64,000 nucleotides of DNA, from positions 868,001-932,000 of the forward strand of contig CASHTG010000018.1 in assembly GCA_949357655.1 (NCBI GenBank). Direction: 5' to 3'. The DNA is from Parascedosporium putredinis (Eukaryota > Ascomycota > Sordariomycetes > Microascales > Microascaceae). The notes below the pieces were generated by a model, which searched no databases, was not told the origin of the DNA, and worked only from the letters and a program-made list of their open reading frames with translations. The position numbers and the translations under genes were made by a program. This document shows positions 23,101 to 34,143 of this stretch, piece by piece (the stretch's first letter is position 1; each line of letters starts with the position of its first letter).

Positions 23101-25111
23101 ACAAAAACCAAATGGACGGATGGATGCATTCAATCTATTGGCCACCACTGCGCCGACCTCAAGTGGCTTGTTCACCCTCTTACGAGTGGCACCAGCCCGT
23201 CTTGCCAGGTATGGTATCCTCTGCGCCGGACCACAACGGTGATCGAACTCGCCAATCGCCAACATGAACCCAAGACAGCTGAAGAGGGCACTGAGGTGAA
23301 GTAAGCCTGTGTTGATGATGGGGGAGGGGACTGCTTCGTGACCGAATTGAGTGTTTCCCGCCGACACAGTCCCCATCCAGGCTTTGTCGGCAGCACTACG
23401 CGTCATCTCCACACGTGGGCTTGGGCACCGGTCTCACGGAAGAGTAGCGATTCGTAAAATGGTAATGCGAGTGCTTCAGCCACATGCAACACGAATCAAT
23501 GGCAAGACGGAGATCTTGTATGGGCATCAATGTCGGCCGGTTCTCGCGAAGGCAAGGCTGATGCGATGGAAATTTTTGGCCCACTCCCTTTTCCTCTTTC
23601 TTGAGCGCATCACGACTCCTGCTTCTTCTATCGCTGCCTCTGTTTCCTTTCAGCCCTCGCACGGCAATCCCTTCCGCGCATGAAGCCAAGAAAGACCCAA
23701 CCCCAATGTCTTCACTACCTAACTTTCTCAGATGTTGCTGCATTAGACCTCGGTAGCGCAAGGCAACATTGAAGCTTGATATTGCGCGCATTGGGTTGAA
23801 ACGAATTAAAAACTACAGGTATTGGAGAAATGATAACTTCAAGAGTAAGAGGAACATTTCAGGGCTCCCTTGGCTGCTAGGAATGGCTCGATGAACTTCC
23901 GAGTCGAGGCCCAAGCCAGAAATCCGTGTCCCATCCGATTTTGGGCAAAAAAACGCGCGTAGGATTGCGAGACCAATGAGCGGTTTTCTCCCTTGTTCTT
24001 CCCCTAGTCTTTTTTCTCTTTCAAAGTCTCCTCTTGCCGAAAAAGCGCTGAAAGGATCTGATACTATCCCACCATTCCGAGTATCGGGCTGTGGGCCGCT
24101 AAACCCACGCGGCAGAGCAAAGCCAAGGACGTTGGAACGCGAAACGGAGTTGGCATCCTCCCAAGTGGTCGGGCCAGGCCTAGTCGAATATTCCCCGCCT
24201 CTTACTTGAATTCTCCGCGGTGAGGGAAGAGAAAAAATTGAGAGGTTCTTCTGTGGATCTTGATCTTGACATGGATAGTTCTGTGCACCACGGCAGGCCG
24301 ATCACCAACAATGTCTAAGCCTGTGACGAAAGAATGAATGGGTGAATGATGGATGGTGGCCCAGAGGAGCAGTGGGCCAGACCGTGTCGGTTGGGTGGCT
24401 TGCACAGCCCTATTGCCCCCATGAAGCTGAGGAGACGGTGGGAAATTCAACCGGGCCTCTCCTTCCACGGACACTGTGGTTCCCCCTGTCTCGTCTCAGA
24501 CTAAACGGCCATGTGCGATGGGCTTAAATTGGGGGGCTGAGCATCGGGAGACGCTCAATAGCAGACAGGCAGCCGACGTCAGCCCCAATCCCATAGCTCC
24601 ACTCCGCGCAGTTCCTGCCCGGTGGTCTCCCCTTTGCCCCTTCTTCGCCTCTTTCTTGGCGGGCCAGACTCCGCCTGTGAAGTATTCAATACATAAGATA
24701 CTACCATATTAACCAACAATCAATTGTATACGGTACCTGTAGATCAAGACCTGGCTGAGGTGATCGCTCCATTGCTCCTCTTCTGGCCAGCCTCCTCTCT
24801 TGAGGCCGAAACACACAAATACACGCTGTCCTGCCAACATCCGACTTCATTCTGCCTCCATCATCCTTTCGTTTTCCTCCTCCAGATTCTCTTCCATTCT
24901 GTTGGCGACTTAAATCCAACACTCATATTTATTCAGTCGACAAACCCTTTCGATACCCCTTGGTTACGTTCGGCGCTCTCTTGGTTTCCCCGCTTTAGAA
25001 CCAAGCACTTTCCCCCACAGAACTTTGCGTCTATCTCCCTCCGACCATTACGCATCCGATTGCGAGAACAACGAACCCACAAACAAACGCCTAACACAAC
25101 ATCCCATCACA
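17159..25111. other. Long gene-poor interval between PPZ and SUR7-like genes
   Basis: About 8 kb. The first part should hold the PPZ promoter and leader: purine-only tracts on the + strand (17598-17629 and 17745-17767) are CT tracts on the gene strand. A pyrimidine tract lies at about 18268-18312. At 22.1-23.1 kb on the - strand there are overlapping coding-like frames of unknown nature (see findings). The last few hundred bases before 25112 are C/T-rich and probably the SUR7-family leader. No tRNA or mobile element was recognised. Confidence 0.5.
20783..20814. repeat. Tandem 8-mer, four perfect copies
   Basis: GATGCGAC is repeated four times without mismatch. It lies in non-coding DNA, with no function apparent. 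The length is not a multiple of three, which argues against it being a coding repeat. Confidence 0.9.
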
Positions 25112-26131
25112 ATGGCCAACATCGGTCGCTTCTTCTGCGTGGCTTTGCCATTCATTCTCACACTCCTGAGTTTGATCCTTCTCTTGGCAGCCGGTCTTTC
25201 GGGCATCACCAACAAAGCGCTTTACATGTTCCAAGCCGATGTTAGCGAACTCTCGATCGGCCAAGACGTAATAACATCGCTTCTCAACAGCCGTGACCTT
25301 GCCGCCCGCAACATTATCGACGACGTCACCGATCTAATCAACGGAGACAATGCGTCGGCTGCCTCCAGCGGCAGTGGTACCAACATCACCGCTGGTGACC
25401 TCGGCCTCGCTGACCACTACAACGTCGGCCTGTGGGGATTCTGCACCACCAGTGCCGATGGCTCCAACCGCAAGTGCACCAAGCCCAAGTACAACTGGGC
25501 TGCCACTTTCCTGAACACCAACATCATCGACAAGTTCAACCAGGTTGCCGGTGGAAAGATTGAGATTCCCGATGAAGTTGGCCATGCCATTAACGCCTTC
25601 ATCACCGTGTCTCGCTGGACCCAGATTGTCTTCATCGCCGCCTTCGCCGCCCTCGCTGCTCAGCTTCTTGTCGGCCTCTTCGCTAGCTGCACACGCATTG
25701 CGTCCTGCCTAACTTTCCTCGTCGCCGGTATCTCGAGCGTCGCCGTCATCGCCGCCGCCAGCTTGTCCACCGCCACTTCAGTGATCATTGTGGGAGCTGT
25801 CAAGGGCACTGGCGTCCTCTATGGCGCTGATGCCTCGTTCAACACTACCTACCTCGCTCTTGTCTGGGCAGCCGCCGCCTTTGCCATCGGCGCCGGTTTC
25901 TTCTGGCTCTTCACCATCTGCTGCTGTGCTCCTGATCACACCAAGCGCCGGTCTAAGCGCAGCGGTGACAACGAGAAGGCTATGGGCACCGGCGCGTACC
26001 AGCCCCTCAACGACCCCCATGACTACAACAACAGGAACAGCTACTACAACCAGCAGACTGGCTACGCTGCCCCTACCTACCCTAACGCCGCTCAACGTGA
26101 CACCGCGTACGAGCCCTACTCTCACCGATAA
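25112..26131 (+). CDS. SUR7/PalI family plasma-membrane protein
   Basis: 339 aa in one exon with no frame break. Four hydrophobic helices lie at about 7-29, 171-193, 198-222 and 247-271. The large loop after helix 1 carries the claudin-like GLWGFC (106-111) and a second Cys at 122, the hallmark of SUR7/PalI proteins. It has probable N-glycosylation sites (NAS 80-82, NIT 91-93). The cytoplasmic tail after CCCA (270-273) is basic, then rich in Tyr, Asn, Gln and Pro. In yeast such proteins sit in eisosome/MCC patches or in pH-response complexes; which applies here is not decided. The ATG at 25112 directly precedes the helix-1 leader and has a good context (CACAATGGCC). An upstream in-frame extension begins without ATG and is ignored. 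Confidence 0.9.
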   Translation: MANIGRFFCVALPFILTLLSLILLLAAGLSGITNKALYMFQADVSELSIGQDVITSLLNSRDLAARNIIDDVTDLINGDNASAASSGSGTNITAGDLGLADHYNVGLWGFCTTSADGSNRKCTKPKYNWAATFLNTNIIDKFNQVAGGKIEIPDEVGHAINAFITVSRWTQIVFIAAFAALAAQLLVGLFASCTRIASCLTFLVAGISSVAVIAAASLSTATSVIIVGAVKGTGVLYGADASFNTTYLALVWAAAAFAIGAGFFWLFTICCCAPDHTKRRSKRSGDNEKAMGTGAYQPLNDPHDYNNRNSYYNQQTGYAAPTYPNAAQRDTAYEPYSHR

Positions 26132-26968
26132 AGGACAGCGGTCCCGTTATAGTGGGGGTTGCCGGTATTTGATGGTGGGAAGAAGTCTTTAGCTTACTCT
26201 TTCCTTTTTTCTTTAATTTTTTGTCTTCCTCCCCATTACTTGGAGGAATAATGTCATTCAGGAACTTGATATTTGATGCTCTTTTGGCTATCTTAGCGGC
26301 AAGGAGGAGGGGTTTCCAACCCTCATTTTTTATAGCATTTAACGGCGTTCAGGAGATAAACTTGATGATATCTTATTCAGAGCTGTCATGACGGTACGAA
26401 ACAAATATAGTTGAAATGTCTCTTATTTTCGAATCAAGCCAATCTTTGTCCTACAGTGATATTTGACTACAATCAAATAGTGATTTCTCAGATATCATTA
26501 AACCGATGTCAGAAACAGGCGTAAAAACAGACGTCCGGGGCCTAATAGGAAAGAAGTCTCGTGTTTCTTCGCACACTCGTGAATTTCCGCCCTCTCGCTC
26601 CCGATTCAATTATCGTATTTTCAAAGGTGGTAGGCTGGGGCTCGCCTCGTGTAATCGGGCTGTGACGGCGAAGGTGGAACACAAACATCAGTCGCAAGCG
26701 ACAAAAAGTGACTATTTCAAAAATTTATTCCACTCAACCTAAAAATTTGTTTCATCTAAGACTTAACCTTGGCGGGCGGTGTCATCAAGTATGACAACGA
26801 CATCACACACAGCGAACACAATTTAGCTTAACCCTGGAGCCTCTCATTTCTCCATTTGACCTTGCGAAACTACGCAGGGGACGCCGCACAATACTGAGCG
26901 TGTAACCAAAAGCTTGAAAGGGCTGGAGCTGAAGTGAGTCAGGGTGCAAACGGATGTGCGCTGATGCC
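26132..26968. other. Intergenic between SUR7-like and WDR6 genes
   Basis: About 0.84 kb, AT-rich in the first half (likely 3' UTR, T-rich at 26200-26230). The second half should be the WDR6 promoter. No gene seen. Confidence 0.65.
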
Positions 26969-29900
26969 ATGGCGCCTCGTCCGGTAAGTTATGACACTTC
27001 TAGAGGACCTAATAGAAAAAGAAAAAAACCGCCCCCTTTGACTACTCCGAGGAACACCGGAGCTGATTTTGTCACATTCATCACAGGGATCACGGAGAGA
27101 TGCCGTATTAACGCCCGTGACGGCGCTGGCCTTCCTCTCCACCACCACCTCTACTCACGAGGGGTCACCGGCACAAGCCTACCTCCTAGTAGGCGAGGAC
27201 ACTCAGCTCAAAATCTACGACGTGGAGAGCAGAACGCTGTGCCGCGAGTTTAGGGTGTTTGTTGAGCAGCCAATCCACGGCATCCGCGTCACCTCAGGGC
27301 GGGTTCTCGTCTGGGGCTCCCGGCGGGTAGCGGTTTGTAGCACCGAGGCGATTGAGGTCGCCTTGGCTACCGAGACTGACGTTGAGCTCTGCTTCGGGAC
27401 GGGGTTGGCGTCAGACTGGATCTACGACGGTGCCGTCTCGCCCAACGACCCGGACTCTGCCGTCCTCATCACAGCACATAACGAGGTCCTTCCGATCTCC
27501 TGGACCGACCCTCACCCGGGGCTCCCGCCCCCATCATCTCGTTTGGCGAAGCGGCCTCCCCTTCGCGCCCTATCCTGTACGCAGCGCATGCGAGGTGGTT
27601 AGCCCCGGACTGCGTGCTCGTGGCGGGCGGCACGGTATTTGGCGAGATCCTCGTGTGGACGTGTCGGGGCGCGGGCAGCGCGAGGCGGGCGTGCCAAGTC
27701 ATCGACGTGCTCGCGGGCCACGAGGGCTCCATTTTCGGTGTGCAGCTCTCTGAAGAGGTGTGCCTCCCCAACGGACAGTCTCTCAGGCTCCTAGCTAGCT
27801 GTAGCGACGACCGCACGATCCGGGTCTGGGATGTTAGTGGGGTTTCCCTCTCTCGAGGCGACGCATCCGATAATGGGTCAAGGGAGATGCTGCTCCACGA
27901 GGCGCGGGAAACCGGGTTCGGCTCGGGGGATAGACGAGGGAAAGGGTGCCAAGGAGCCGATTGCTGTGGCTATGGGTCATATATCCAGGATATGGAGTGT
28001 CAAGTTTGCTCCTATTAAATGCGCGACGCTACCGCAGCCTGCGCTCACGCTTTATTCTTTTGGAGAGGATTCGACTGCGCAGAGGTGGGAACTTGATCTC
28101 TCCAACTTCCGCCCCGGCGAAGCTGGCGAAACTGGAAAGCTCACCAACAAGAGAATATTTTCCAACCACGACGGGAAGCACCTTTGGGCCTCTGCTTTGA
28201 CATTGAACCATGATGGGTCCAATCTAATCGCTACGGGCGGCGCAGACGGCAAGGTGGCCCTCGTAACAGACGACTCCTCTCACTTCCCAGAGGGTGAGTC
28301 AGGAGATGAAGGGACGGCGAATATGACCGTGGTCTCTCATGGGACGTTAGAGTTCTTGGAGCCGGCGCAAGGGGAAAAGGTACAGAGGGGTCGAAATCGC
28401 TACGACTTTCTGCACCGCTACGCCTTCATCACTCCAGATGACATGCTCGCCATCACCAAGTTTGGCAAGCTATTGGTCGGGTCTTTTCAAGGATCCGATG
28501 CTACCTGGACAGAAGTACATATTGCGGATGACGAATACCGGGCTGACCTCAAAGCGATCTCTGTGATCACCCCGGTAGCACCAGGGAAGGCGATCCTGGG
28601 AATGACAACGAGGAACTTGTATCTATACTCGGAAAATACCCTTTCGTGTCTCGCAGTCGTTCGTGGCAAGGTCCTGAACCTGATATCGTTAGACTATACG
28701 GGAGACATGGCTACCTTCTTGGTCACCATGTACGACAACCGAGATATCCAAATATTCACTCTAAACCTAAGCACGAGGGAAATAGTTTCCGATACTGTTC
28801 TCCCAGGCGTGGATGAGCGGTTCGCGCTGACATCGGCGGGGCAATTCCACGGCTACCTCGTCATCGGATCTCGCAACGGCTTCATGGAGGTCTTCAAGCT
28901 GGAGGATGGCCAGTATGTCCGAAGCGCACAGATTGGGCCGAGGTCGGACGATGCCATCACCTCCATTTGTCCTCTACCCGGGCAAAGTAATGTACAAAGC
29001 GTGTCGTTCTTAACGACCAACCGCGATGGAATGTACAGAATCTACGAGCTCGAAAAATTGGAAGGGCAGTCCCCCAGGGCTTGCTACGACACGAGACTTC
29101 TCCGCCATTTGGCCCCCAGATTGAAGATGCCTGGTTCTGCGGCGGTGTTGAAGGGCCTGCAGACCTCATTCTTTCCGGCTTCCGGAGCAAGAATTTCGTC
29201 GTTTGGAATGAGTCTAAACGGGAGATGATCGCCAGCGTTGATTGCGGTGGCGCTCACAGGACATTTGCCCACACGAAGAGCCCAATGGCCGGACACCTGC
29301 GCTTCGCGTTTACAAAGGCATCCACGGTGTATATTCACTCTCAGAAAGGAGCTAACTCTTCCACGCTGAAATGGGGCACACACGGCCGGGAGATTCGAGC
29401 CGTTGCGGCCCAGGAGCCGGCGCACCATCTGAGGGGCCGTACTCCTTCGACTTCGCCTAGCTACTTCGCAACCGGATCCGAGGATACAGTCATCCGAATC
29501 TGGCAGCGCCCGACGACCTCGAGAGAGCCGCGCGAGGTCGCGTCCATGAATGTCCACATGACGGGCATCCAGTCTCTAAAGTGGTGCGGGCAGGACTACC
29601 TCCTAAGTAGCGGAGGTAATGAAGACTTCTTTGTGTGGAGGGTCAGCGAGGTGGACGCCAGCTTCTCCGGCCTGGCCGTGTTCTGCGAGGCCGTGTTCCA
29701 AGACAAGTCGCCGGACGAAGACCTCAGGATAATGGACTTTGATGTTTCAGCAGAGGGCGAGAAACGGCTCCTCATCACCATGGCGTTCTCTAACTCCATC
29801 TTCAAAACCTACAGGTATTGCCCCCTGCGCGGGCTAGCAATGGCCAGGGCACCTTTGAGCTTCTCTCCGTGGGGAGTATACCGGCGCATGCCTGACGCAA

Positions 29901-30430
29901 GTACGCCAACTCGGGCAAGGGGCTAGCGGTGCCGCGACCGAGATTCTTACGGCCTCCACTGATGGCCACGTTGCACTCTGGAGCTTGGACGGCTCGGCTT
30001 ACAATCTAACGAGCGCAACGAGGATACACCAAAGCAGCATCAAAGCCCTTGATTTAAGGCGGCTGGCACACAATGAGACTGGGGGTTCGTTCTCACAACA
30101 ACGGGTGATGACAATTCCGTGGCCGCTGCTCTAGTCGAGGTCTCGAATGTGTCCGCTGCTACAATCACCGACAAGTTCGTAGTGAAGTCTGCGCATGCAG
30201 CAGCCATCAACAGTGTAGTTGGCATTCACGACGGCCTCGTCGCGACGGTGAGCAACGACCAGCGTCTCAAGATTTGGCGAGTCACGGTCAATGCTGGCAA
30301 GGTGGTGGCTGTCACTTTGGAGGAGACGAGGTATAGTGGGGTAGCGGACCCTGGCTCCGTTGAGTTTCTTGAGCAATCTGGCGAGCTTGTAGTGGGGGCG
30401 TTGGAATGGAGGTATGGAGGGTATAAATAG
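26969..30430 (+). CDS. WDR6: WDR6/Trm734-type WD-repeat protein, tRNA 2'-O-methylation cofactor
   Basis: WD40-repeat protein. Family members (yeast Rtt10/Trm734, human WDR6) partner the Trm7 methyltransferase that modifies the tRNA anticodon-loop wobble position. Inferred 1121 aa, matching the family's usual length. Recognisable stretches in order are YLLVGEDTQLKIYDVES, GHEGSIFGVQLS, RLLASCSDDRTIRVWDVS, GHISRIWSVKF, SFGEDSTAQRWEL, ATGSEDTVIRIW, TASTDGHVALWSLD and VSNDQRLKIWRV. Exon 1 codes only five residues (ATG 26969; an in-frame ATG at 26954 is an alternative). The intron is 26984-27086 (103 nt). About seven single-base losses are inferred: C5 27528-27532; two within 27926-27950; C5 29071-29075; C5 29821-29825; G4 29871-29874; G5 30081-30085. 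Each switches to a frame that continues the same fold, and the stop is at 30428-30430. Function is inferred from family only. Confidence 0.88.
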
Positions 30431-30691
30431 GTATTCTACGGATGAGATATGCTCTAGACACTGGCGTCATTATGGATCTTATTTGTTAAAGGTTTGGTTT
30501 AAGTAGAGGAGGTATTTTTGCATAGGTTAGTAGAAAGAGGTAACCCGGTTCCCCTCCCCCAGGATGTAATCACGAGATATCTTTGGGTTTTACCTCGCCG
30601 GTAACGTTATAGATTAGGCAAGGCAGGGAAACGAGGACTAAAAAAGTAACGGTCCGGAAAAAAAAAAAGAACGGGTTTTGATGGGAGAATC
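30431..30691. other. 3' flank of WDR6 up to the tRNA terminator
   Basis: About 0.26 kb, AT-rich, with a poly-A run near 30659-30668. No gene seen. Confidence 0.6.
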
Positions 30692-30695
30692 AAAA
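30692..30695 (-). terminator. RNA polymerase III terminator of the tRNA gene
   Basis: A TTTT run on the - strand, eight bases past the tRNA 3' end, is the expected Pol III stop signal. Confidence 0.6.
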
Positions 30696-30703
30696 GAGAA
30701 ATC

Positions 30704-30783
30704 TGATCGTGGCAGGGATCGAACCTGCGATCCTGTGCGATCTTGTTGTAAAGCACATGCCTTAACCACTGGGCCACACGACC
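30704..30783 (-). tRNA. trnV-UAC: tRNA-Val(UAC) with a 7-nt intron
   Basis: The - strand folds into a cloverleaf. The acceptor stem is GGTCGTG paired with CACGATC (one G-U), with discriminator A. The D arm is GCC/GGC with AGTGGTTAA. The anticodon stem is TGTGC/GCACA. The T arm is GCAGG-TTCGATC-CCTGC. The anticodon stem encloses 14 bases instead of 7; the surplus is best read as a 7-nt intron (ACAAGAT) after position 37. The loop then starts TT-TAC-A, giving anticodon UAC for valine. Internal promoter boxes match: A box around TGGCCCAGTGG, B box GGTTCGATCC. A terminator follows. Confidence 0.85.
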
Positions 30784-31439
30784 GATGGGAAAGCGAGGTG
30801 CTAATGGTCTATAGACACCTTCGTTCCCCACCACTAGCGAGTTAGGTGGAGCTGTGGGTGCTTGGGATACGACGATGTATCTTGCACCGCACCAGCTCAC
30901 TTCTTCCTCCAGTATCTAAATGGCCTTTCTAGAGGCGCGAACACGTCCTATGTCATGTCCACCGAGCTAGTCGTCATTTTGGGCTTGTATTAGATCTTAC
31001 AGCCTGCCCACCTCACGAAGTAATGAGATGCTGAGAGTGAGGATGATCTCCACCGTGGCGCTTACTCGATTCCGCTTTCTCAAGTATAGCCCTTCAGATC
31101 CCCAGCACGAGGGCCACCTAGTAACTTGGAGAGGCTTGGAGAGGATTAATCCTCGAATGAGTCGCAAGATGTTATGAGACGAAGAAGAACCCATTTTCAC
31201 CCAAGGCGTGGTTGAAGGGCAGCGAGCAGATCAATGTGTAAGTTCCTGGACCTGGAGGAGCGATGACTCAGCACTTTTTTAGAGAAAGAGAGGCGCTGCT
31301 CAAGATTGATTTGGTCCAGATGATACGACCTCAGCAAAGCGACCACGAGCTACCCTCTCGTTGCGCACCTCTTTCTCTTGGTTTGGAAAAAAACTTTTTG
31401 TTCTCTTATTACCCCCCAAGCGCCTTTGCTCCTCCAGCT
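30784..31439. other. Intergenic between tRNA-Val and RRF1
   Basis: About 0.65 kb between divergent genes. It should contain the upstream region of the tRNA and the RRF1 promoter and leader. No extra gene seen. Confidence 0.6.
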
Positions 31440-32348
31440 ATGAATAGATTAAGATCCGGCCTCCCTAGATTAAGGGCTTCTGCCTCTATTCGGCAGCCAA
31501 TGCCGGGGTAAGGTATGCCTTTTCAATAGCTCTGCGACCTACTTCCTAACTTGCCGCGACCCACGTAGCCACCTTCTCGCTCGCCCGACGCCTTTCCCCC
31601 TCTATACCCTCAGCACCTCCCGGCTCCCTACCAACCGAGCCTTTAGTGCGACCCCTCTAGCCCTCAAGAAAAAGACAAGGGCGCCTCCAAGGGCTCGAAA
31701 TCCCAAGCCGCGCCGACCTCGTCCTCGACGTCGCCTTCCTCCGCCGACGACGCCGGCCACCCGTCCCCCAACCCCGACGACCCCCACAACTTTGCCGACG
31801 TCACATCACGTTTCTCCAAGCTCTCCGAGCGATACAAGGGCGAGCTCAAACAGTTCCGCCAGGGTGGCAAGTCCAACCCAGACGTCATTGGCGCCCTCCT
31901 CGTGCCCTCGCGCGACGGCGAGACGTTCCCTCTCCGCGAGCTCGCGCAGGTTGTCCCTCGTGGCGGGAGGACCATTTCTCTGCTCGTCAATGACAAGAGC
32001 TTCGTCAAGCCCGTCATGAGCGCCATCCAGGCCTCCAACATGTTCAACCAGCAGCCTCAGCGCGACCCTGAAAATGAGCTCGAGCTCCTTCTGAAGCTGG
32101 AGATGGAGCGACCCGAGGAGGTGGCCAAGAGGCTAAAGGAGCTTTGCCATCGGTGGAGGGAGCGGGTGAGGGAGGTCAAGACCAAGCGGGACAAAGTCAT
32201 CGCTGCGTGGGGCAAGGACAATGTTGTCACCAAGGACGTCAAGCACAAGCTGTCTACTGAGCTCATGGACTTGGTCAAGAAAGAGCTGGCGGATATTGAC
32301 AAGGCAGAAGCGCAGGCTATTGCTCAATCGGGGAGGGCAATTGGTTAG
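31440..32348 (+). CDS. rrf1: Mitochondrial ribosome recycling factor
   Basis: Releases mitochondrial ribosomes from mRNA after termination, together with the mitochondrial EF-G2 type factor (family knowledge). Inferred 282 aa. The N-terminus (MNRLRSGLPRLRASASIR) is an Arg/Ser-rich mitochondrial presequence. A Ser/Pro/Asp-rich linker follows, then the RRF domain from about residue 100, with VPRGGRTISLLV, FNQQPQRDPENELEL and a long C-terminal helical part rich in Lys/Glu (KRLKELCHRWRERVREVK). An intron lies at 31508-31568 (61 nt, CTAAC branch). The AAAAA run 31669-31673 is short by one base; adding one joins presequence and RRF domain. The gene is convergent with its downstream neighbour, about 300 bp apart, which is also a predicted mitochondrial protein. 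Confidence 0.9.
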
Positions 32349-32653
32349 ATATCTCTTGTGTTTGTGCTTTCACTACCTCGTAGCATTGCGAACCCCAAGC
32401 TCTTACGCACCCATTTCACTCCTTCATGTATTAGAAGTGTAGATTAGATATGTACAATCCAGGGACACATGTTGAACATCAATTTGTTGCAAAAAGACGA
32501 CTTCCTTTATCGGTTGGACTTGACCATAATTGTACATACAAAAAATGCTAGGGCACGTACAGTTTTCTCGTACATCCCCGTCTATCTGGCTCCCCTTATA
32601 TTGCCTCGACCATACTAGTACAAAACTTTCCTCACCACGCCTCACCCAATTAT
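32349..32653. other. Short intergenic between convergent RRF1 and mitochondrial protein gene
   Basis: 305 bp, AT-rich, expected to hold both 3' UTRs. Nothing else is visible. Confidence 0.7.
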
Positions 32654-33792
32654 CTACGCAGCCTTGGCCTGAGGCTTCGCCTTTCCGCCCTTTTGGGCTT
32701 GGCATTGGCCTTGTTCAACAGTGACACGAGCTTCGCCTCGAACGCCTTGGTCTGCTTCGCTTGGTACGTGCCCTCCTTCAGGTGGAAGTTCTTGGTGATG
32801 GTGACGACGTCGTTGATGGCGGCAGACTTTACGGGCTCATACTCGCCTAGGATGGTCTTGTTGATGATGGTTTCCTTGATGACATCGTCCGGGCCGGGGA
32901 TCTTGCCGTTGGCCCTCTCGACATTTTGCTCGATGGCTTTCTTTGCCGCAAGGTCGGTGAAGAACATGGAACCCCGGAGCTTGTAATCGCGGTACATGTC
33001 TTCCGGATTCACAATGGGGTTGGGGTCGACATGGCCACCGGCGAGCACGCGCATGTTCGTCATGGCGGTGGCAAGCCTTCCAAGCTCGTTGGATTCGGTT
33101 GCCACCTCGGGGAGGAAGGGTACGAGGGTCTCGAGGGTCGTCGTGGGGTTGTAGGATGTCGTGACACCGACGTCGCGGGCCAATCGCGCCTGGCGTTCCT
33201 GAAGCGTCTCCGCCTCCTGCTTCGGCTGCCCCCGTTTCCTGTTGGCGTAGTCCTGGTCATTTTGCCGCTCGCCATCCTCCTTCTTGGGCCGCCTCGCCGT
33301 TCCACCTCCGCGGCCTCCCTGCCGGCCCTGGTCGCCTCGCGCGCCTCCGCGAGGACCCCGGTTGAAGCCTTGGCCTCTGAACGCGCCCCTCCCCTAGGAG
33401 CCCCAGTTCTCTGGGGGCCGGGGGCCCACCAGCGGGACCTCCGGTTTGGAGGTGAGGCCTCATGAGATTGAGAGAGATTAGGTTTCCGCGACCGCGGCCG
33501 CGTGGAAGGCTCTTCATGTTGATGATTTTCCTCGCGGGGTGGGGCCGCCCGTCGCGCCAGCAGGGCCTCGGGGGCCGGCATTCTTAGCGGAAGACTCCTT
33601 TAGGAGGGCGTTGACCTCTTTGGAAGCTCGCTCGGTCCGCTGTTGGAAATTTGGCCGCGCGTTGGCAGGCTTGTCGCCGGCCTCGGGATTGGAGAAGAAC
33701 TGTGTTGTCGTGAAGCATCTTGTGGCGTCGTGGGTTCGGTAAAACTCCGATCTCCCGAGGCCATAGGCCGGTCTGAGAAGGTTCCGCCGCAT
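32654..33792 (-). CDS. Mitochondrially targeted RG-rich protein, possible mitoribosomal subunit
   Basis: Not firmly recognised. Inferred 380 aa. The start (MRRNLLRPAYGLGRSEFYR) is Arg-rich and acid-free at first, as in a mitochondrial presequence. A central part rich in Arg, Gly and Gln follows (RGAFRGQGFNRGPRGG and more). Then comes a folded-looking C-terminal half with LVPFLPEVATE, MRVLAGGHVDPNPIVNPED, MYRDYKLRGSMFF and KTILGEYEP. The natural C-terminus appears to be KAKPQAKAA with stop at 32654. It is reached by adding one base at the T4 run 32691-32694 (+ strand); without it the frame runs to 32650. Three more single-base losses are inferred within 33410-33560, where the exact frames are uncertain. 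The architecture and neighbour (RRF1) suggest a mitochondrial translation protein; a fungal mL50/Mrpl13-type subunit is a guess only. Confidence 0.7.
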
Positions 33793-34143
33793 TATTAATT
33801 GTTCAATGACGAGGGGCTTTGCTTGCGGGCCGTCGCTCGTCCCTGAATTGCTCGAGAGGTTGGATGATGGCCTTTGCCAGGAGAAAGCTCAAGATGAAAT
33901 TTTGGACCTGTCGCGATTACATAACCACCACCCGACCCCGTTTATTGGTCAATGCGAGGACAATGCAAGCTGCACTCTTCTCTTTCTCTCTTGCTCTATT
34001 ATTAGGTGGGCGACAGAGTATTGCTTGCACATGCGACCTCAAAAATTTGCATTACAGTTATTCTAAAAACTGACTTAGGCCAGGGCTTCGATGCTCTTTT
34101 TTTCTTTTTCTTATTTAGTCCTCCTTACTTTCCCCTTCCAGCC
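33793..34143. other. Intergenic between SSADH 3' end and RG-rich protein gene
   Basis: 351 bp. It should combine the SSADH 3' UTR and the promoter of the RG-rich protein gene, both on the - strand. No gene seen. Confidence 0.65.
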
